A stretch of 8,460 nucleotides of DNA from the NCBI GenBank assembly GCA_003513015.1, contig DOTA01000475.1, forward strand, positions 2,785-11,244. The letters are read 5' to 3'. The stretch comes from Chloroflexota bacterium. Lineage in GTDB: Bacteria > Chloroflexota > Anaerolineae > Anaerolineales > UBA11858. Every line of letters begins with the position of its first letter. Position 1 is the first letter of the stretch. The notes beneath the pieces are model-generated. The model saw only the letters and a list, made by a program, of their open reading frames with translations, ran no database searches and was not told the DNA's origin. The translations under genes and the position numbers were made by a program. This document shows, one piece after another, positions 1 to 5,771 of the stretch.

Positions 1-1
1 C

Positions 2-1024
2 GTGAGTATGCGCGGCTCGAATGTCAGCATGCGGGGTTCCAATGCCCCAGTAACCTCCTCGGATGGGCAAGTGATTCTGTTTGTGGATGCCAGCACCTTG
101 GAAGCCGATCAGTTTTACACTTTGCAGGCCGTCACGGCGATCCCTTCACCGCTTTCGTGGGCCACGCTGGTTGGACAGGCCTACCGGCTTTCTGCTTCGG
201 CCAATGCCCCCGATTTAACGGCGGCCTCCTTGAACATAACCTATATGGGCAACGAAGTCGCCAGCGAGGATGAACCCTGGTTGAATATGTATTATTGGGA
301 CGGCCTCACCTGGACGTTGCTGCCCACCGAACTGGATACGGTTTCGAACAATGCTTCGGCTCAGGTTCGAGGGGAAGGCTTGTATGTGCTGATGTTCAGC
401 CTGAAAATCCCCATTGCTGAGGCAGGTTGGAACCTGTTTTCGTACCCAATCCAGTTTACCCAAACGGTGGGGACTGCGCTGCAATCCATTGATGGTTATT
501 ACAACACCGTTTATGGCTGGGTGCCTGGAGATGTGCAACCCTGGAAAATCTACGATGTAGAGGCTCCCTCTTGGGTCAACACGCTGGAATACCTGGAATT
601 CGGCCAGGGTTACTGGATCACAGTGACACAATCTATCACGATGTATCTCAATAGCGGGCAAGTGACCGCCCCAGCAACCGATATGCAGTTGGCGGCGGCT
701 GGTCCTCCGGCCACTTTCTACGGGCAGATCAAACCCAGCCCTCGTTTTACACCTATTATGGGGATGCCAGTGACAGCCTGGATCGATGGCAATTTGTGCG
801 GCCAAAGCCAGGTGCAAGATGTTTCGGGTTATGGCCTGGTATATGCTGTCAGTGTGAATGCCGATCTGCAAACCCCCGGTTGTGGTGTGCACGGCAAAAT
901 CATCACGTTCAGAGTGGGTGACGAAAGAGTGAACACCCGCACCCTCTGGCAAAATGATTCTGTCAAGGAAGTGGATCTTTCATCGGGAGATGTGTTGATC
1001 TACTTGCCCATCATTTTGCGGTGA
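2..1024 (+). CDS. Secreted/surface beta-domain protein, C-terminal part (5' end beyond window)
   Basis: The frame is open at the left edge, so this is the last 340 residues of a longer protein; the GTG at position 2 is probably internal. The visible part starts with two VSMRGSN-like heptads (residues 2-15). A beta-rich segment follows (about 20-135) containing YYWDGLTWTLLP. Next comes a GWNLFSYP module (about 140-217) with the KIYDVEAPSWVN and FGQGYWITVTQ blocks that I associate with extracellular proteins of Chloroflexota. A carboxypeptidase-regulatory-like beta domain (about 238-328) has two cysteines, 266 and 294, that could form a disulfide. The chain ends in IYLPIILR. No enzyme motif is visible. 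The likely role is structural or adhesive at the cell surface. It lies 29 bases upstream of another secreted protein with a similar beta domain, probably in one operon. Exported location is inferred from composition and relatives; the signal peptide is outside the window. Confidence 0.75.
   Translation: MSMRGSNVSMRGSNAPVTSSDGQVILFVDASTLEADQFYTLQAVTAIPSPLSWATLVGQAYRLSASANAPDLTAASLNITYMGNEVASEDEPWLNMYYWDGLTWTLLPTELDTVSNNASAQVRGEGLYVLMFSLKIPIAEAGWNLFSYPIQFTQTVGTALQSIDGYYNTVYGWVPGDVQPWKIYDVEAPSWVNTLEYLEFGQGYWITVTQSITMYLNSGQVTAPATDMQLAAAGPPATFYGQIKPSPRFTPIMGMPVTAWIDGNLCGQSQVQDVSGYGLVYAVSVNADLQTPGCGVHGKIITFRVGDERVNTRTLWQNDSVKEVDLSSGDVLIYLPIILR
5..46 (+). repeat. Two tandem 21-base units encoding SMRGSN(V/A)
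   Basis: Positions 5-25 and 26-46 encode SMRGSNV and SMRGSNA. The codons differ at several third positions (CGC/CGG, GGC/GGT, TCG/TCC), so the peptide is conserved more than the DNA. The codon before the first unit is GTG (Val), in phase with the repeat, which suggests the array continues leftwards out of the window. Confidence 0.6.
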
Positions 1025-1042
1025 TTCAGGTTGGTTGTGGCT

Positions 1043-1046
1043 GAGG
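1043..1046 (+). promoter_or_regulatory. Ribosome binding site GAGG for the gene at 1054
   Basis: GAGG lies 7 bases before the ATG at 1054. This favours 1054 over the in-frame ATGs at 1063 and 1078, which would shorten the signal peptide. It lies in the 29-base gap after the previous stop; I see no promoter there, which fits co-transcription. Confidence 0.5.
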
Positions 1047-1053
1047 CGCTCGC

Positions 1054-2016
1054 ATGAAAATAATGCCGAAACTTCCAATGCTCATTATGGCAATTCTGGT
1101 CCTGGCAGCCACAAGCATAAGCCACACGCTGGCCGCGGAAATGACTGATCCCCCTGGACTACCGCACACTTTGTACGGGATCCTGACCCTGAAGGGCGCC
1201 CCCGCTCCGAATGGCACCCAAATCCGGGTTTATGCGGGGGGGAAGTTGGCAGCCAACCTCACAACCCCGGCCACGGGCGGGCCAGCAGGCAGCTACAGGG
1301 TGAGCGTATCCGGTACGAGTAATGATGCCATCACTTTCGGCGTGGATGGGTATGAAATTGGGCAAACAGTGCTTTTCCGCGCTGGCGCGGTGATGGAAGT
1401 GAACCTTTCGGATGCGGCCTTTCGTTATGCCTTTGACTCGACGAACATCACAGGGGCTAATCCTTATACATGGACAGCCCGCGATACCAGCCCTGCGCTC
1501 GAAATCAACGCTAATGGTGTTGATTTAGGAAATACCGTCATCAGTATTGCTACCAATCAGGCCTGTACAAACGTCTCACCCGATGCTGTGCAACGCTGTT
1601 TCAACATTAGCCCTCAATTCAACACCTCTCGCAATGCCACCATTACCTTTTATTATTACACCTCCCAAATTCCTGCCGGGCAAACCTGCGAAGCGATGAA
1701 CGCCTACCATTGGATGGGCACGGATTGGGAGAGTCTCATCCCCGATGACAGTTATGGCAATAACGGAAGAAGTTGCGCTCAAAACCCTTATTCCCTGCGG
1801 GTGACCGGGGTTGAGAGTTTCTCACCCTTCATCCTCAAAAACAGCCTGCCAACCGCGGTGCAGCTACGGGATTTCTCAGCCCATTCAGACCTGTCAGTTC
1901 ATTATTGGTTGATTCCATTATTGCTGGGGCTTGGATTGTTTTTCAAAATCTGCTCACAACTGAAGCAATCCAAACCATCCCAGGCTTACCAATCCGAGAG
2001 AGCTCAAGATTTGTAG
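1054..2016 (+). CDS. Exported protein with carboxypeptidase-regulatory-like beta domain and C-terminal membrane anchor
   Basis: This is a 320-residue protein with no recognised enzymatic motif. Residues 1-28 form a signal peptide (two Lys, a hydrophobic core, probable cleavage near HTLA-AE). Residues 39-120 resemble the last domain of the preceding gene: LYGILTLKG start, G-x-P-x-x-G-T turn, GSYRVSV, ITFGVDGYEIG and a final VNLSD. Residues about 125-262 are a second beta-rich region with cysteines 171, 182, 212 and 241, which could form two disulfides outside the cytoplasm. It contains YHWMGTDWESLIPDD and ESFSPFILK, echoing YYWDGLTWTLLP in the neighbour. A hydrophobic stretch (about 284-299) followed by a Lys-containing tail looks like a membrane anchor. 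The stop lies inside the left arm of the palindrome at 2011-2118. I infer a surface protein working with its upstream partner; the substrate or ligand is unknown. Confidence 0.75.
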   Translation: MKIMPKLPMLIMAILVLAATSISHTLAAEMTDPPGLPHTLYGILTLKGAPAPNGTQIRVYAGGKLAANLTTPATGGPAGSYRVSVSGTSNDAITFGVDGYEIGQTVLFRAGAVMEVNLSDAAFRYAFDSTNITGANPYTWTARDTSPALEINANGVDLGNTVISIATNQACTNVSPDAVQRCFNISPQFNTSRNATITFYYYTSQIPAGQTCEAMNAYHWMGTDWESLIPDDSYGNNGRSCAQNPYSLRVTGVESFSPFILKNSLPTAVQLRDFSAHSDLSVHYWLIPLLLGLGLFFKICSQLKQSKPSQAYQSERAQDL

Positions 2017-2118
2017 AATGAGCACCAGCCCTTCGACTGCCAACCGGCAGCGCACTTCGACCCCGCTCAGCAAGCTACCGGTTGGCACTCAGGGTGCTAT
2101 TTGAGCGCCAATCTACAA
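2011..2118. repeat. Nested palindromic REP-like element between convergent genes
   Basis: Three sets of arms pair in order: TTGTAGA (2011-2017) with TCTACAA (2112-2118), AGCACC (2021-2026) with GGTGCT (2093-2098), and GCCAACCGG (2039-2047) with CCGGTTGGC (2078-2086). The outer left arm covers the TAG stop of the upstream gene. The centre holds CTTCGACCCCGCTCAG, a close variant of CTTCGACAAGCTCAG near 7030. No long T-run follows, so it is not a classic intrinsic terminator. A stem this large could still separate the two convergent transcripts or protect 3' ends. The role is inferred; the pairing is read directly. Confidence 0.6.
2039..2086. repeat. 48-base inner palindrome flanked by ACT triplets
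   Basis: This segment has 9-base perfect terminal inverted repeats that extend to 12 of 13 pairs (AGC at 2049-2051 with GCT at 2074-2076). It is bounded by ACT on both sides (2036-2038 and 2087-2089). Removing it with one ACT joins CCCTTCG to ACTCAGGG, a plausible intact copy of the same repeat class. That suggests one repeat inserted into another, but three matching bases could be chance. Confidence 0.4.
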
Positions 2119-2132
2119 CAAATGAGTACTCC

Positions 2133-2909
2133 CTACCAATCTTCTGCAACCCAGCGGAAGTAGGTTGCCATGTTGCTGGCCCAATATTCATAAGTATGCG
2201 CGCCCTCGCCCACCACAAACTCGGAGGGTACATCATATTCATTCAGGAGTGCAGCTAAAACCCGGCCTCGCGTGAGCATTAGCGGATCTTGCTCGCCCAC
2301 GTTGAAGAAAAAACGAGGTTGATTTTCAGGGGTGAGGGCCGCCAGCCAGGTTTTTACCTGCTCATCTTCGCCACCGACCAGGCCGCTGCCAAAGATTCCC
2401 GCGCTGGAAAAAGTATCGGGATACTGAAGGGCCAGACGATAAGCTGCAATCCCACCTAAAGAGCCGCCCGCCACCGCCCGGTAGCGGCGATTCGCAAGGG
2501 TGTTGTAATTCGCCGTGATGTATGGAATCAGATCAGAATAAATTTCAGCTGCCAGGGGGTCGCTATCCGTGTTTTCGCTGGCCACCATAATGAATGGCGG
2601 AACCTCACCTGCAAGGATCAGGGCATCAGCCGTTTGGTTAATCCCGGCGTTGAACCAGGCGGCTGGCCCGCTGCTGCGCCCCGGCACAAAATAGATGACC
2701 GGGTATCCCGGTTCGGTTTCGGGTGTGTAACAGGGCGGCAGGTAAACCATAAATCGGTAGGGGTAGCCGCGGGCCGTCTCGGCAATTTCACCATTGAGGA
2801 GCGTGCCGGGAGAAGCGCAACCCGGCTCCATTGTAGCCGGTTCCAAAGTAGAATTGCAGCCACACAAAGTAATGATGGCACTCAGAAGGAAGGTCAGCAA
2901 TAATTTCAT
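2133..2909 (-). CDS. Putative esterase, alpha/beta-hydrolase lipoprotein
   Basis: This 258-residue protein belongs to the putative esterase (esterase D / enterochelin-esterase-like) group of alpha/beta hydrolases. The signal peptide ends in a lipobox, LCGC, with Cys18 as the predicted lipidated residue, so the enzyme should be membrane-tethered outside the cytoplasm. The nucleophile elbow GGSLGG puts the catalytic Ser at 150. Asp208 in GEQDPL and His238 in EGAHTYEYW complete a plausible triad. The oxyanion region is near YFVPGRSS (73-80). These residues suggest an active serine hydrolase on an ester; the substrate cannot be read, and a siderophore ester is only one option. The length is normal for the family plus an export signal. 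The gene stands alone, divergent from the FHA gene. ATG 2909 has no Shine-Dalgarno sequence but a good -10 element just ahead. Confidence 0.85.
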   Translation of the reverse strand: MKLLLTFLLSAIITLCGCNSTLEPATMEPGCASPGTLLNGEIAETARGYPYRFMVYLPPCYTPETEPGYPVIYFVPGRSSGPAAWFNAGINQTADALILAGEVPPFIMVASENTDSDPLAAEIYSDLIPYITANYNTLANRRYRAVAGGSLGGIAAYRLALQYPDTFSSAGIFGSGLVGGEDEQVKTWLAALTPENQPRFFFNVGEQDPLMLTRGRVLAALLNEYDVPSEFVVGEGAHTYEYWASNMATYFRWVAEDW

Positions 2910-2915
2910 AGGGCA

Positions 2916-2924
2916 AGTATATCA
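2916..2924 (-). promoter_or_regulatory. Extended -10 promoter for the esterase gene, likely leaderless
   Basis: On the minus strand the sequence reads TGATATACT, a TGn extended -10 with hexamer TATACT at 2921-2916. Only 6 bases separate the hexamer from the ATG at 2909, so transcription should begin at or next to the start codon. No Shine-Dalgarno sequence is present and the -35 region is poor, both consistent with an extended -10 promoter giving a leaderless mRNA. Confidence 0.45.
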
Positions 2925-2960
2925 AGGTTAAAACCGATCCCAGATTGATTTTTGAACCGT

Positions 2961-2989
2961 TTGACTCCTGCCATAAAACTGAGTAAACT
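2961..2989 (+). promoter_or_regulatory. Sigma-70-type promoter for the FHA gene
   Basis: TTGACT (2961-2966) and TAAACT (2984-2989) are separated by 17 bases, close to consensus in both hexamers and spacing. The predicted start is near 2996, giving an mRNA leader of about 60 bases before the ATG at 3057. The promoter is back to back with that of the esterase gene. Confidence 0.6.
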
Positions 2990-3045
2990 CTAAGCGTGGT
3001 TTTTAAACAATTGAAAAATGCATTAACGAATCAGACTTGATAAAC

Positions 3046-3050
3046 AGGAA
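3046..3050 (+). promoter_or_regulatory. Ribosome binding site AGGAA that fixes the FHA start
   Basis: AGGAA ends 6 bases before ATG 3057. The in-frame TTG at 3051 directly abuts it and could not use it, so ATG 3057 is the better start. Confidence 0.6.
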
Positions 3051-3056
3051 TTGACA

Positions 3057-3701
3057 ATGCCTTCACAGACCTTTCAGCTCGTTATGCGCAGCGGCCCAAA
3101 CCCAGGCAAGGTTTTTACGCTTTCCAAGAACGAAATCATCATGGGCCGCGATGTCAGTGCCGATGTGGTGATAAATTCCGCAGAGGTTTCGCGGCGGCAC
3201 ACCCGTTTGCGATTGGATGCCGGATACTATGTGGTCGATGATTTGGGTTCCACCAATGGAACTTTCGTCAACGGTCAGCGCATCAGCACGCCGCAAATCT
3301 TGCGCCCGGGGGATATCATCATGCTGGGCGAGGCGGCCACCCTGGTCTACGAATCATCCCAATTTGATTCCAATGCCACGGTGATCTCGGCAGTCGGCGA
3401 ACCCTTCTCCGTCGCGCCACCGCCCATGCAGGCTTCCAGAGCGCCACAGCAAATCACCCCGCCCCCCCAAGTTTATGCCGGGCAGGTGCCGAGCGGCCCT
3501 ATCGCCCAACCCGTACCCTCTTTTCAAGCACCGCCGCCCAAAGCCCGCCGTGAGGGCATCTCATGGTTGTGGGCCGGGGCGGGCTGCATCGTGGTCATGT
3601 TATGTATCCTGGTGGTTGGCGCACTGATTTTCGATATGATGAATTTATATTGCACACCCCCGTTCAACTCCCTTTTTAGCTTTCTCTACACCTGTCCCTA
3701 A
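3057..3701 (+). CDS. FHA-domain membrane-anchored protein
   Basis: This is a 214-residue protein with an N-terminal forkhead-associated domain (about 5-100) carrying the full set of family signatures: MGR at 29-31, SRRH at 45-48 and GSTNGTFVNG at 64-73. FHA domains bind phosphothreonine peptides, usually made by Hanks-type Ser/Thr kinases. The Arg, Ser and Asn positions that contact phosphate appear intact, so binding is likely. A Pro/Gln/Ala-rich linker follows (about 118-163). A basic KARR precedes a single membrane segment (about 169-193). A short tail has two cysteines (199 and 213). The positive-inside rule puts the FHA domain in the cytoplasm and the tail outside. No kinase or phosphatase gene is present in the window, so its partner is unknown. 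It has its own promoter and terminator and is probably monocistronic. Confidence 0.85.
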   Translation: MPSQTFQLVMRSGPNPGKVFTLSKNEIIMGRDVSADVVINSAEVSRRHTRLRLDAGYYVVDDLGSTNGTFVNGQRISTPQILRPGDIIMLGEAATLVYESSQFDSNATVISAVGEPFSVAPPPMQASRAPQQITPPPQVYAGQVPSGPIAQPVPSFQAPPPKARREGISWLWAGAGCIVVMLCILVVGALIFDMMNLYCTPPFNSLFSFLYTCP

Positions 3702-3722
3702 AAAATCCCCCCTACTTTTTCA

Positions 3723-3750
3723 GGACGATGTGACCGCATCGTCCTTTTTT
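3723..3750 (+). terminator. Intrinsic terminator of the FHA gene
   Basis: A perfect 8-base stem, GGACGATG (3723-3730) with CATCGTCC (3737-3744), encloses a 6-base loop and is followed by six T (3745-3750). It begins 21 bases after the TAA stop. The 149 bases from here to 3899 hold no gene I can support, only a weak 5-base stem (TGCTA/TAGCA, 3854-3868). Confidence 0.85.
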
Positions 3751-3899
3751 ATTTTCAAACGGTTGTAACTGCTCCACCATACCATGCATAACACACTGAA
3801 CTTGATTGAAGTAGCAAAAACAGAATCACCGCATCCCTCAACTGGATTCAAGATGCTACCTTTTAGCACTGTCCTGAGCAGTTCCTTTCAAGGGATCAA

Positions 3900-5639
3900 T
3901 TATTCGCCCTGCGCCAATCTCCAATCGCCATTCACCCGCTTGAACTCAAACACGGTCAATTCCGGCCAGCCCTGGCTGGCAATCACCCGAGCGGATTCAT
4001 CCCCAACCTCAATTTTTTCCGCCGTATAACCCAGCTCGGCAACCAACTGAGCCAATTCAAAATGTGCCTGCGCCAAGGGATTCGCCGCAAAGGGAGTCTC
4101 GGCACCCGCCTCCAGCGCGTCTAAAACTGCGCCGACGGCATCCAAGGCTTGCGCGCCCAAATCCACATCGCCCCCATCCATCGCGGCATCGGCAGCCACC
4201 AGTAGCGTTTCCAAAGCCAGGTTTTCCAACATTGCCGGGTGGCGCAGCAGATCAGCCACAATGCCCCGCTCCCGCATCATTGGCCCATCGGGCAGCCAGG
4301 CTGTCAAATAATATGCCGAGGGATCCAACGCCTGCTGATAACGGCGCATCACCTCAAAAAATGTCACCGTCAGGCGCACATCGGCCACCGTTTCGGGGGT
4401 GATAGGTTGCGCCTGAAGCATGGCTACAAAATCGGTTTCCAGGTCTGCCAGATTCCGACCAAAATGGGCTTGCAAAGCCGCATCCAGCGCCGAGGCTTGC
4501 CCGCCACCATCCACCGGCTGAATGTCACGGTAAAAAGCCGAAAATGACTCCCACCCCCAGGTATCCACCAGATATTCAACCAGGGCACCCGCCTGAATAT
4601 AGCCAATTTCATGCTGAGATTGGTAGAAATCGTTCGCCAATTCCGTCAAAGGCAGATACCAGCCCAAGCCGAGACCATCTGCCCTTTGAGCGGGAGCCAG
4701 CAGGGCCGCGGCGCGGGGTGCCAGCGCTTCCGGTTTGTAGTGCCCTCCCGAAAGATATACCGCTAAGCCTTCGATCAAAATCGTCGGCCGTAAATTTCCG
4801 CCCAAACGCTGATCGAGCACATGCACCATTTCGTGGTGCAGCACCATGCCAAAATCATTTCCGGCATAATTGCGATCCAAAAACGAAATGTACATTTCAT
4901 TGGTGGCGAAGCCCCCCTGGCCTAGCACGCGCGGCATCAACGTGATCACCAGCGGCTCCGAAAATTCATCCCCCAAAACCGCCATGGCATGGGCGGCCTG
5001 TTGATCGGCCAGCGCCAGTGTGGCCGTGATCTCGCGCGCCGCGGCCGTTTCGCTGATGTAATAAAACAAACAGCAATCGCTTTCACTGGTAGTCCAATGG
5101 GCCAAAGGTTCGGGGACGGGTAACTCAGCCGCGGCAGCCAAAGTGATGGTTTGAGTCCAGGTGTACCCCAGGGGCTGAATCGAAAACGTCAGGGATTGCG
5201 CGCCAGCCTCAAGCCCGGTAGTATCCCAGCCCCAAAACAGGGTGGCTTGATTGCGCCCGGCGATCCCAAAGGGAAAGAAACGTGCTTCGAGCATGGCCTC
5301 CTGTGGCAGTTCAATCCGCAAGGTAGCATCCTGCAAATCCAACTCAGACGGAGGCAAAACTTCAAAACTGACCTGGTCCCCCACAAACAAGCCGCCATCG
5401 GGATGCAGGAGCAGTTCAAAGTCAAGCACCGTTGGCGTTGGGGAGGCCGGAATGGCCGTTCTAGTTGGCGGTAAAGCTGTCGCTGTGGACGTAGGTGTAT
5501 TCGTCAGCGTTGGCGGGGGCGTAGCGGTGGCGGTCGCCGTTGGCGGCTGTGGCGTGGGCGTGGCTGGTGTAAGTGAAAAGGCCCGGCAGGCCAGCAGTGC
5601 CAGGAATAAACTCGTAACCCCAATCAAGAAGCGTCGCAT
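3900..5639 (-). CDS. Lipoprotein with peptidase MA-like (HExxH...E) metalloprotease domain
   Basis: From ATG 5639 the protein has 579 residues. It opens with MRRF, a hydrophobic core and lipobox LLAC (Cys18), so it should be lipid-anchored outside the membrane. A Thr/Pro-rich linker (about 24-71) leads to a beta-rich domain (about 72-175). The catalytic region contains HHEMVH: His269, Glu270 and His273 form an HExxH zinc site, and Glu290 in ILIEGLAVYLSG is the likely third ligand, as in gluzincins of the peptidase MA-like group. Adjacent cysteines 189-190 precede it. The remaining C-terminal part is helical, ending in VFEFKRVNGDWRLAQ, which resembles the last strand of an NTF2-like or DUF4878-type fold. 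It is probably a metalloprotease of the outer surface; the substrate is unknown. An in-frame ATG at 5657 would add MSIIAP, but it lies upstream of the -10 hexamer. The gene is divergent from the RNA methyltransferase gene. Confidence 0.8.
   Translation of the reverse strand: MRRFLIGVTSLFLALLACRAFSLTPATPTPQPPTATATATPPPTLTNTPTSTATALPPTRTAIPASPTPTVLDFELLLHPDGGLFVGDQVSFEVLPPSELDLQDATLRIELPQEAMLEARFFPFGIAGRNQATLFWGWDTTGLEAGAQSLTFSIQPLGYTWTQTITLAAAAELPVPEPLAHWTTSESDCCLFYYISETAAAREITATLALADQQAAHAMAVLGDEFSEPLVITLMPRVLGQGGFATNEMYISFLDRNYAGNDFGMVLHHEMVHVLDQRLGGNLRPTILIEGLAVYLSGGHYKPEALAPRAAALLAPAQRADGLGLGWYLPLTELANDFYQSQHEIGYIQAGALVEYLVDTWGWESFSAFYRDIQPVDGGGQASALDAALQAHFGRNLADLETDFVAMLQAQPITPETVADVRLTVTFFEVMRRYQQALDPSAYYLTAWLPDGPMMRERGIVADLLRHPAMLENLALETLLVAADAAMDGGDVDLGAQALDAVGAVLDALEAGAETPFAANPLAQAHFELAQLVAELGYTAEKIEVGDESARVIASQGWPELTVFEFKRVNGDWRLAQGE
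5427..5570 (-). repeat. Low-complexity Thr/Pro/Ala-rich linker coding segment
   Basis: This stretch of the metalloprotease gene encodes about 48 residues made largely of Thr, Pro and Ala (for example TPTPQPPTATATATPPPT). It comes directly after the lipidated cysteine and probably spaces the folded domains from the membrane. Such linkers are common in lipoproteins of Chloroflexota and may be glycosylated, which is inference. The reverse strand shows a misleading Val/Gly-rich open frame here. Confidence 0.65.
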
Positions 5640-5646
5640 GGGCGCA

Positions 5647-5652
5647 ATTATA
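5647..5652 (-). promoter_or_regulatory. Consensus -10 (TATAAT) for the metalloprotease gene, likely leaderless
   Basis: On the minus strand a perfect TATAAT (5652-5647) is followed by 7 bases and then ATG 5639. Transcription should start at or beside the A of this ATG, and no Shine-Dalgarno sequence is visible. The best -35 candidate is weak (TTATCG at 16-base spacing). The position supports ATG 5639 as the start, because a transcript from here would not include the ATG at 5657. Confidence 0.5.
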
Positions 5653-5677
5653 CTCATTCTGGGGTATTCGATAACCC

Positions 5678-5705
5678 TTGTCGCTTGCGGCAGTGCTGGT
5701 ACAAT
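5678..5705 (+). promoter_or_regulatory. Promoter for the RNA methyltransferase gene
   Basis: TTGTCG (5678-5683) and TACAAT (5700-5705) are 16 bases apart, and TGG directly before the -10 makes it an extended -10. The predicted start is near 5712, leaving a leader of about 60 bases before GTG 5772. It is divergent from the metalloprotease promoter, whose -10 lies about 25 bases to the left. Confidence 0.5.
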
Positions 5706-5759
5706 CGCGCCACGTTGAGATTACACTTTTCTCATAATTTGGCACATCAAACTAAAACC

Positions 5760-5764
5760 AAAGG
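5760..5764 (+). promoter_or_regulatory. Ribosome binding site AAAGG before a GTG start
   Basis: AAAGG ends 7 bases before GTG 5772. The only upstream in-frame ATG, at 5685, falls between the -35 and -10 hexamers, so it would not be transcribed from this promoter and lacks a ribosome binding site. This decides for the GTG. Confidence 0.6.
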
Positions 5765-5771
5765 TCTGCCC

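Noticed and set aside
215..952. Minus-strand 245-codon open frame
   Set aside because: It is antisense to the secreted-protein gene, which has coherent domains. Its product is rich in His, Arg and Gln with no recognisable motif, so it is a shadow frame.
3018..3026. ATG CAT TAA mini-frame in the FHA gene leader
   Set aside because: It is two codons with no ribosome binding site; chance occurrence is likely.
3854..3868. TGCTA/TAGCA hairpin as a terminator for the metalloprotease gene
   Set aside because: The stem is only 5 bases and no T-run follows on the minus strand.
3784..4029. Plus-strand 81-codon open frame
   Set aside because: Most of it is antisense to the 3' end of the metalloprotease gene. 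It has no ribosome binding site and no recognisable protein features.
5640..5657. ATG at 5657 as start of the metalloprotease gene
   Set aside because: It overlaps the promoter upstream of the -10 hexamer, lacks a ribosome binding site, and would put MSIIAP ahead of a normal signal peptide starting MRRF.
5251..5718. Plus-strand open frame with a Val/Gly-rich repeat product
   Set aside because: The repeat is the reverse complement of the Thr/Pro-rich linker codons of the metalloprotease gene.
5733..5738. CATAAT as an alternative -10 for the methyltransferase gene
   Set aside because: The nearest -35-like hexamer (TTGAGA, 5715-5720) is only 12 bases away, too close for a standard promoter.
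5685..5771. ATG at 5685 as start of the methyltransferase gene
   Set aside because: The added 29 residues do not look like the family's N-terminus, and the codon lies between the -35 and -10 hexamers. GTG 5772 has AAAGG at 7 bases.
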